From: Symsagittifera roscoffensis
Lineage: Eukaryota; Xenacoelomorpha; Acoela; Convolutidae
Length of the DNA stretch: 64,000 bases
Direction of reading: 5' to 3'
NCBI RefSeq assembly: GCF_963678635.1
Contig: NC_087062.1
Coordinates: forward strand, 12,692,670-12,756,669
In this document: positions 56,690-64,000 of the stretch, one piece after another
Numbering within the stretch: position 1 is the stretch's first letter
How the letters are laid out: each line of letters starts with the position of its first letter
The notes under the pieces: model-generated
Told to the model about the DNA's origin: nothing
Databases searched by the model: none
The model's input: the letters and a program-made list of their open reading frames with translations, nothing else
Position numbers and translations under genes: made by a program

Positions 56690-57310
56690 CTAAACTGCGT
56701 CCCGATTTGCGGCTCGATTAATTGTCCATCTTCTCAGTTCATCGAGCGTCATTGGCCGTCCTAAGAATTCTATCGTCGAAATGATAGAAGGAGTGTTTAG
56801 CCAGTCTGGATCAAGTACAATTGGGTTAGATACTGACTCCGTTGTTTCGGAGGGTAGGCCCGATGGGTGGAATCGAGTAGTGTGAACCTCGGGGCTGAAT
56901 TTAACCTTCTTGCGTGGGTTAGCGCTTGGGTTAAATGTACCGCTCGAATATCCAAAGCTTTCTTCTAGCAAATCCACTGTTGTTGGATCCGGTGTCGACG
57001 GTGATGTTGGGGTTGTTAGGTCTACCACGTCAATTTAATGACTCTCCATTTCGATAGAGGTTGCCTCAATCGTTGGGTAGTTTGGTGGGGTGTGAAATCG
57101 ATGAAGTGTTGGGACGTCTAAACTCTCATCCGATATGTCTACTACACTAGTAAACACTCTCTCACCCAGCATTGTTGGGGGCTGTCTAGCTCGCATGGGT
57201 CTGGTGTTATGTCGTTCGTAAATAACGGGCAATTTTTTGGAGGGCGGTGATTTTACCGGTGATGAAGCTTTTCTCTTCGCAGTGCCAGACAATTTAGCTG
57301 TTGTCTGGCT
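56690..57310 (-). pseudogene. Element B 3' tail reading frame (pol C-terminal tail)
   Basis: A disordered, basic then acidic/proline-rich tail (KRKASSPVKSPPSKKLPVIY, MLGERVFTSVVDISDESLDV, TPSIISTIEFLGRPMTLDEL) with an in-frame TAA after MESH. It is essentially identical to element A's tail at 59629-60250 (offset 2,939 bp), including that stop. It is not an envelope: no signal or membrane segment. Confidence 0.6.
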
Positions 57311-58008
57311 AGAAGTAACCTTTAGTTATTGTTTCTCTGTTTCCGCAATTGTTGTCTGCAACGCTTTCTTTGTTAGTTCGTCCACGGGTTCTAGTTTTAA
57401 AAATCTATCTCGTATCTTCAGTTCGTGAAGTAAGTCTTTTTCCATGAAAGAGACTGGACTTGCTGAGTCAATCTGTATTTCCGTGCAGTAAGGATTGGAA
57501 TTTCCCAGAGATACCATCAACGTCTTTTTTAGTTCTAAACCTTCGTGGTTAAATACCATTCTCACTCTGCGCTCGATCTTGTCTTCGACTGCATTTATTT
57601 GGGTATCCGTATCCACTGCTAGAGCTAGGAAATCATCTAAGTTGACTTCGAATTCAGAATTTTCCTGCGGGTTAGCCCTGGTGTTTTCGTTCTCCTGGCT
57701 TGTTTGGTTTTTTCTACTATGTTTGTTTGGGTTTTTGCTGAACTGCTGCAGTGTTTTGCAAAGTGGCCTTTGTGTCCACACGTATTGCAATTTCTGTCTC
57801 TAGCTGGGCATATAGTTAGGTGTCCTTTCTTGAACTGCTGACCACAGTTGCGACAATTATTGTTTTCGACGATATTTAGTGTCGGTTCGTTTTTGATGTA
57901 TTGTGGTCTCTGTACCGCATTATAGGTAGAGAATTTTAGGTACTGTTGATGAATTTTGGTACCTTTCTCGTGGACTAGTACATAAGATAGTACGTTTTCT
58001 GGAGTCAA
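57311..58008 (-). pseudogene. Element B Gag zinc knuckles and protease
   Basis: The upstream frame (58008-57637) carries two knuckles: CRNCGQQFKKGHLTIC and CNTCGHKGHFAKHC. It overlaps by 154 nt a second frame (57790-57326) holding the protease with IQIDSASPVSFMEKDLLHEL, a DSA active site instead of the usual D(S/T)G. The overlap could reflect a natural gag/pro frameshift. The protease frame ends in TAA at 57326 and the same frame then runs on into the 3' tail, so RT, RNase H and integrase have been deleted between them. Confidence 0.72.
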
Positions 58009-58670
58009 GTATTCTATGCATAATTTCTTTCTGCATGTTTGTAATGAAGATGTCTCTGACTAACTCAGACTCGAGCTACCCCAGCTCACAGTTCTTGCTA
58101 ACTCGGATAGTATTTTATGGAATTTCTCTAAAGACTCGTTCTCTTTCTGTCTCCGACCAAAGAATTTAAATCTTTCGTATGTTAGATTTGTAGTGACCGT
58201 AAAAGTAGTTTTGAGTAATTCCCAGAATTCAGCAAAGTTAATATCCAGTATTCTTTCCCAGCATTTTTATGTGAGAAGCATTTTTGTCCTTCTCTTCCGA
58301 GAGCCAGGTATATTTGTGATTTTAACTTCTTATCAATATCTTCGATTTGAAGTCCGTTGAATATTGCATTGTCTTCTGCCTTCCTCCTTCTCATTTCTTC
58401 GTTGTAATTTTGGATAGCTGTTCGGTGTTCTTCTTCTTTTTCCGCCCGACGAGCTTGATCATCGGATGGTTCCGCTGGTTATGCCATTGGGAATGCTAAT
58501 TCGGTTCCTACCGGTGGGTTGATTACATCTTCAATGTCCACGGAATCTTTCGCGATGATAGTTAGTTGGAACTTTTCCGACCACCTTTCCCAGTCGTGTT
58601 GGTTTTCACTCGATGTGTTGTTCCAAAAAAACTCTATTCCTCGTAGGTTCGACTCGTTTGACTGCGCCAT
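58009..58670 (-). pseudogene. Element B Gag N-terminal region
   Basis: The ATG at 58670 directly abuts the LTR end (TTAACATGGCGCAGTC), so the primer-binding site (TGGCGCAGTC...) probably overlaps the start codon. The frame MAQSNESNLRGIEFFWNN ... HDWERWSEKFQLTIIAKDSV is a typical Gypsy Gag opening. A TAA follows FPMA, after which the same frame resumes (EDNAIFNGLQIEDIDKKL, 58394-58182). The part from 58180 to 58010 is broken. Confidence 0.7.
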
Positions 58671-59433
58671 GTTAAAAAAATTAGGATAAACCGTCTATAG
58701 GTTAATATCGGTTGAACTTAAACTAATACTAGCTTAAGACAGATCGGGTTAGGATTCCTACAATTATTTGTAGGCTTATATTTAAGACTAAATAAAAGAC
58801 TACGGTAATTACGCTAAGGTTAAGAGATGATAAAAAGGTTGAATTAAGATTTAGTCTCACAAGATTGATTGCATATCAAAAAGTAGACAATGAACAATCT
58901 CTCTAGATCTACCAAAAGCCGTTGCACTTTTGGCAGGTATTTTTAAATTAGTATGGTCATAGGTTAGAGTTTAATATAACTTAGAGGTTATAATGTTAGC
59001 ATAAAGCATCACATTTGACATTCCCGGCAAAAAATTGGTTATACTGTACTTTCACCACACAAAAGGAATGCTCGGACACGGGATAGATAGGTGGGTACAC
59101 TGGTTGGGAAAACCCCACACGAAATCCCGAAGGGCGAAGTAAAAGCATGATAATGGCATGATACAAGAGTAGTTCAATCATAAGATTATTCCACGTTAGC
59201 ACCTGATGGTTGAGATAAATTAACTAAAATATATGCTCTTCGTTACACACAAAATTGTTCGGACTCGGGAATGGATAAGTGGGTAAGCTGGTCGGGAAAA
59301 AGCCCCGCAATAGGACTCCATAGGCGAGGTGATAGCACCCGAATGAACGTGAGTTTATCCCCCGGTAGCACCCGATGGGTGAGTTGAGGTTGGTAATTGA
59401 ATAAATGTACTGTTTTATGACTCATGTTACAAT
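58671..59433 (-). mobile_element. Shared LTR: 3' LTR of element A and 5' LTR of element B
   Basis: A near-identical copy of 55732-56494 at an offset of 2,939 bp. Only a few substitutions and a one-base A-run difference are seen. It is positioned after A's tail and immediately before B's gag start, so the two elements share it. Confidence 0.75.
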
Positions 59434-59628
59434 TTATGATAGCTCGAGATAACCCAATTGTGGCGTTTTAGGCCGGTAGTGAGGTGAATTTATAACTATA
59501 ACTGCGACGTAATTAGAATAAGCAACATAGATTAGAAACAACAAAAAATACTAAGTTTAAAGAGTTATTGACTGAGATATTTCTGAAAGTTTGAGTTTTA
59601 ATGACAAGGTTGCGCTACTTCAGCAGAT

Positions 59629-61320
59629 CTAAACTGCGTCCCGATTTGCGGCTCGATTAATTGTCCATCTTCTCAGTTCATCGAGCGTCATTGGCCGTCC
59701 TAAGAATTCTATCGTCGAAATGATAGAAGGAGTGTTTAGCCAGTCTGGATCAAGTACAATTGGGTTAGATACTGACTCCGTTGTTTCGGAGGGTAGGCCC
59801 GATGGGTGGAATCGAGTAGTGTGAACCTCGGGGCTGAATTTAACCTTCTTGCGTGGGTTAGCGCTTGGGTTAAATGTACCGCTCGAATATCCAAAGCTTT
59901 CTTCTAGCAAATCCACTGTTGTTGGATCCGGTGTCGACGGTGATGTTGGGGTTGTTAGGTCTACCACGTCAATTTAATGACTCTCCATTTCGATAGAGGT
60001 TGCCTCAATCGTTGGGTAGTTTGGTGGGGTGTGAAATCGATGAAGTGTTGGGACGTCTAAACTCTCATCCGATATGTCTACTACACTAGTAAACACTCTC
60101 TCACCCAGCATTGTTGGGGGCTGTCTAGCTCGCATGGGTCTGTTGTTATGTCGTTCGTAAATAACGGGCAATTTTTTGGAGGGCGGTGATTTCACCGGTG
60201 ATGAAGCTTTTCTCTTCGCAGTGCCAGACAATTTCGCTGTTGTCTTGCTAGAAATAACCTCTAGTTATTGTTTCTCTGTTTCCGCAATTGTAATCGGGTC
60301 GGCAATCTTTTCCGTTTGCTCTGTACTGGGATTTTCAGGAGAAATTGGCAATTTTTGGTTACCTTTGTCTGCTTCTTCGTGGCTGTCCAGGAAAATTAGT
60401 GGTGGATTTAGATGAGATGTTGTGTTATTGTCTTCGGAGTCAAGATCGATCAGCGGAAATTCGGTCCTTTCTACTTTCGGTTCGGTCTGATCCGTGATTT
60501 CGGCTTTAAGATCTGTTTAATTTGGTGATGGGTATTCTGGTGACTTTTCTAAAATTAGGTCGCTGGCGTTGTCGTCTGATGAGTTTTCTGTTGAATTGAT
60601 GGTCGCTCTGAGTTCATTTTCACAAACTCTTAGATGGTCGGGTTTGCGCAGCGGGCTTGACTCGTGGTGATTTTCGTTGCCAATCGGGAATCTCAATCTT
60701 TTTTGTTGCTCTTCCTCCTCTTTAAGGAGTGTCTCTCGAGAACTATTCATCGCCGCGTTCCGCCTCGCAATATCGAGCTCTTCAAATTTAGCCTGGAGTT
60801 TTCTTTTCTTTTGAGTCGCTCCTGAACTTTTGACACCAACATTTCTTTGAGGTCTCGTGGTCTTCCTCAGGCCCTTTGTTGCATAGAATTTGACTAATTG
60901 GTTTTTCTTTCTCGGGCTCGGTTTCTTCAGAGCTGGTTGTCTTTTGATGGCTAAACCAGATTTACGTATTATTTTTCCATTTTTTAGAGTAATTGTGTGG
61001 TATGACTCTCTTACTATTTCCTCCTTGAGTTCCTTATAGAATGGTTCACTCTTTGATCTATCCTGAACTTTTCTATATATATATATAGTGGTCTTACCCG
61101 GCGGGTTGTTCAGCACTGAGTTTTTTATGCCCAAGGCATCTCTTTTTTCTGCGCGGGAGAGCACTTTCACTGGAGACCCAGCACTGGTCGGGACATATCT
61201 CACGGCATTAGAAATATCATCTGAAGATGATGAGTTCTCGTCCAGATCTCCGTCCTCAATATCGTCGGGGGCGTCCCAGTCGTGCTTCTTTCTCGACTCA
61301 TGAGTTTTCGACCCTTATCT
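59629..61320 (-). pseudogene. Element A pol C-terminal tail (after integrase)
   Basis: One reading frame extends ~560 codons from DWDAPDDIEDGDLDENSSSS through RYVPTSAGSPVKVLSRAEKR, a basic region (KKPSPRKKNQLVKFYATKGL), a charged helix (LLKEEEEQQKRLRF) and the KRKASSPVKSPPSKK tail. It is interrupted only by three TAA codons (after YPSPN, after AETEKQ and after EMESH) and no frameshift. The last two stops are shared with element B, so they predate the duplication. Long disordered tails after integrase occur in some Gypsy lineages; function unknown. Confidence 0.6.
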
Positions 61321-62072
61321 ATGCATAACAAGGTTTTGTTCCAATCAAGGTTATCTGAGGATGGTGACTTGACTAAATTATGCCAGATAGTATTTGGGGA
61401 TCTATCAAAGTGTGCTTCGAAGGGAGAGCAGTTAAGCGACTGTTGTCTTACCGTTCTTAGGCATTTTATTATCTTCAGTAATGCAGATTCTAGTGATGGT
61501 TTTGGGAGTTCTTGTGCCATAACCAAGAGCCTCTCCTTTATGGTTCTAATTAAGCGTTCGACTAATCCCGTGGCTCTATGGTCACCCACTGGGCTAAATA
61601 TAACCTTTATGTTATGTTCGTGGCAAAAATTTCTAACTTCTTTGGAAATAAAACCAGATCCTTGATCTGTTCTGATAGTTCTAGGTATCCCATGTAGAGC
61701 TATGTATTTGCTAAGAAAGTTTATGATAGATTTTGCCGATGTGCTGGATGTTATTTGAGCAGAAGGGAATTTTGAAAATCTGTCCACGCATACAAATATG
61801 TATTTTTTTGTTCACCATACTAGTGGTAGTGGACCGGCGAAATCTATTTCCATTTCTTGGTTTGGTTCTTCGACCGTTGGGAGTTTCCCGAGGGTATTAT
61901 TGTTTGAAAGAGGTTTCAAATTTTTACCTGCTTTAATGCACTCGATACAGGTTTCGCCGTGGACTTGAATCTCACGATAAATTTTTGGCCACCAGATGTA
62001 TTGGGTTGCCAGACTTTTCATTGCAAACTGGCCTGGGTGGGCTTCGTGTAATCGGTGGAGCATTGTCGATCT
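61300..62072 (-). pseudogene. Element A integrase
   Basis: In order: an H2C2 zinc-binding region (LHRLHEAHPGQFAMKSLATQ ... ETCIECIKAG), first catalytic Asp in EMEIDFAGPLPLVW, a TGA, VCVDRFSKFPSAQI, second Asp in RTDQGSGFISKEV, and Glu in HRATGLVERLIRTIKER, followed by SALLKIIKCLRTVRQ and SPFEAHFDRSPNT. All DDE residues are present. Defects are a TAG before the zinc region (62073-62075), the TGA in 61808-61816, and a frameshift near 61305-61312 that should connect it to the tail. Confidence 0.88.
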
Positions 62073-62996
62073 CTAACATGCCGGGATAACTAATCGATTG
62101 TCCAAATAAAGACATCCTCCGCTGACGTGTAAATCATTCATGTACGATTTATAGTAATTTCCCAATTGCAAAATATTTTGTTTGCGGTCTTCCTCAATTG
62201 CTTTAAGTGTTTTTTTCAGTACTAGATCTTTATTTGATATTAACGACATAAATTTTGAATCGAATATTTCAGGCCAAGAGAATGGAACTATGTTAATTTT
62301 GACTGTTTTCTTCTTACTAGGTGATCTTTCTAAGGGATTATCCGACGGGTTGCTAGTACTTGGTGTTAAAGTATCCATGTTTTCAGTTTTAGAATCTATG
62401 TCTGTTCAGTAAATTCCAGTTGTTCAGCCATATCTTTCAGTGTATTGTAGTTTGTAAAAAAAATTGTTGATTTTGCAGGATGAGTCACAGTCTTCCGTTC
62501 GCGAGTGAGAATTTTGGCACACTGAAATGTTAGAGTAGTTAACTATAGCTTGGAAAGTTTCAGCGGCGCTCTCGATTTGTTTCTCACGTTCTATTTCTTG
62601 GCAGGTCATATGATCTGTCGACAGGCCAATCGTATTGCAGCGTATGACGTCACGTGCTAAGAAATGTTGGGAGAATTTATTTCTAATTTGCGGCCACGAA
62701 TTTCTCGGCATCAGATGATCAAATTCTAGGAGTGTAGTAATTTGGTTTACCGAGGCGATAACAAACTTTTCGTCGTCGAGTGAGACCGATACGGGTTTGC
62801 CCGATGGGTGTCGGGATAGGTGATCAACAAATCCCATGTCTTTACCAGGTAAAGGTTCGACGGTAAAGTCGAACGGTAGTAATTTGTCTGCCCAACGGGT
62901 GAGACGTGATGGTGCCGTTTTAGTGTATTTGTCGTCTCTCAGTGCTCCTATTAAGGCTTTTTGGTTTGTTAGAATTGAGAATTGTTTGCCCAGTAA
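62073..62996 (-). pseudogene. Element A RNase H end and connection to integrase
   Basis: After a TAA at 62997 (in FKN-stop-LLGKQF, where Tyr is usual) the frame continues with RLTRWADKLLPFDFTVEPLP and GKDMGFVDHLSRHPSGKP, the tether after RNase H. A linker runs to 62424, a frameshifted patch follows near 62390-62430, and then MDTLTPSTSNPSDNP to VSGGCLYLDNRLVIPAC (62378-62073). Confidence 0.75.
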
Positions 62997-64000
62997 TTAG
63001 TTTTTAAAATGATTCAATGCCCACACTAGACCCACCAATTCAAGTTCATTGGTGCTGTATTTCAATTCAGCAACATTTAAAAATCTGCTAGCAAACGCTA
63101 CGGTTTTCCAATTCCCCCGATGGTCTTCTTCGATGGACGCGCCCAGTCCCAAATGAGATGCGTCGCATTTCACTCGGGTATTTAGTTTTAAATCAAAGTG
63201 ATGATTCGTTACCGTGTTACAAATTTCATTCTTAACTTTTTCAAACGCCTCGACGTGCACTGTGGACCACTTGAATGGTTTGTTTTTCTGCATTAGTTCT
63301 CTAAACGGTGCTGATAAAGACGCCAAATTTGGTATAAACTTGTTGAATTGGTTAATAGATGCCATTAGTGATCTTATATCTTTGATACATCTTGGTTCTT
63401 TCAGGTTTCTGATAGCGTCAGATTTATGTATTAGTGGTGTCGTCCCTTTTGCACCGCTTTTAAATCCCAACCATTCTATGTTATGAGTCAAGAATGTGCA
63501 TTTTTCCCATTTTATGGCTAATCCTTCGTCGTCTAGCATTTTTAAAACGTTGATAACTAGTTTTTTGTGTTCGTCCTCGCTACCCACGGTAGCAATTAAG
63601 ATGTCGTCAAGGTAACAATGAGTGTTTGGTAGTTTTTCCGTCAGACGGTCCATTATGCGTTGAAATTCATTAGGCATATTGCCTAATCCATAGAATCCGG
63701 TTTTAAAACGGTAAGAGCCTGTTACTTCTCCCACCGCGATGTTGAAATTACATTGGTTATTTGCCTTTCTTGAAAGTGGTATTTGGCTATATGCGTACTT
63801 TAGATCGATCGATGAGAACCGAATGTTTTTTTTTCGTCGTGGCCGCTAATCGTAACAGCTACGTTATCAATTATTTCAAATAGATTCGGCATTTGATATC
63901 TATTGCGAAATATCTGTTTGTTCAGTAATTTCGAGTTTAATCCTAGTTTAATTGATCCGTCTCTTTTGGCTGTTATTACGATAGGGGAAATGAAACAATT
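62997..64000 (-). pseudogene. Element A reverse transcriptase and RNase H, partial at right edge
   Basis: At the edge: ISPIVITAKRDGSIKLGLNS, then QMPNLFEIIDNVAV, a one-base frameshift at a nine-base T/A run near 63826, then IDLKYAYSQIPL with the first Asp, TGFYGLGNMPNEFQRIMDRL, the palm motif CYLDDILIA (YLDD), the thumb WLGFKSGAKGTTPLIHKSDA, and RNase H from NTRVKCDASHLGLGA through FASRFLNVAELKYSTNELEL. The core 63734-62997 is uninterrupted. This is a Ty3/Gypsy-type RT-RH. Gag and protease of element A lie beyond the window. Confidence 0.92.

Noticed and set aside
57000-64000. Nuclear reassignment of TAA to an amino acid, because many TE frames continue past TAA
   Set aside because: TAG and TGA interrupt frames in the same way, frameshifts are also present, and the residues expected at the stops differ from site to site. 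TAA excess fits AT-rich decay.

Overview
The window is AT-rich metazoan DNA made almost entirely of transposable elements in various states of decay. The animal character comes from a complete but broken Maverick/Polinton, several Ty3/Gypsy elements, BEL/Pao and LINE fragments, and remnants of two Cys-loop ligand-gated ion channel genes, one with a 50-nt spliceosomal intron. The short intron and the TE mix suggest a small invertebrate. A nematode is plausible but not proven. I saw no prokaryotic features.

Layout. 1-3.93 kb (minus): gag and protease of a Ty3/Gypsy element that runs off the left edge, nearly intact. 4.19-4.88 kb: a 13-bp minisatellite open in all six frames. 4.9-11.9 kb: a non-coding foldback structure, i.e. 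a giant imperfect inverted repeat centred near 7.36 kb, with its right arm enlarged by a 1.52-kb tandem duplication. 12.2-12.6 kb: LINE endonuclease fragment. 12.87-26.61 kb: a 13.7-kb Polinton with terminal inverted repeats. On its minus strand lie protease, major capsid, a small basic protein, minor capsid, integrase, packaging ATPase and unidentified genes. On its plus strand lies protein-primed DNA polymerase B. All are pseudogenes, yet many catalytic motifs survive.

26.6-29.1 kb: a 730-bp LTR-like repeat (called M here), present twice because the polymerase-to-M segment was tandemly duplicated with an internal deletion. 29.4-31.7 kb: reverse-transcriptase and probable gag remnants of another Ty3/Gypsy element. 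30.57-47.71 kb: three tandem copies of a ~6.5-kb unit (gag remnant + LTR-like piece + a ~3-kb unidentified module carrying a 391-bp palindrome). The first copy has lost 2.33 kb. 47.7-47.85 kb: 45-bp repeats.

48.5-49.1 kb: an acetylcholine-receptor-like exon pair whose TM1-TM2 exon has been copied into a 139-bp-arm palindrome. 49.5-53.5 kb: BEL/Pao tail fragment, small repeats and unassigned AT-rich DNA. 53.7-54.4 kb: a second Cys-loop receptor gene remnant (TM1-TM4), ending at a 1,048-bp element flanked by an 11-bp direct repeat. 55.7-64 kb (minus): two Ty3/Gypsy elements in tandem sharing an LTR. Element A retains RT, RNase H, integrase and a long tail. Element B is an internally deleted copy in which protease is joined in frame to the tail.

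The window is best read as a TE graveyard with several recent segmental rearrangements, marked by unusually many long inverted repeats.
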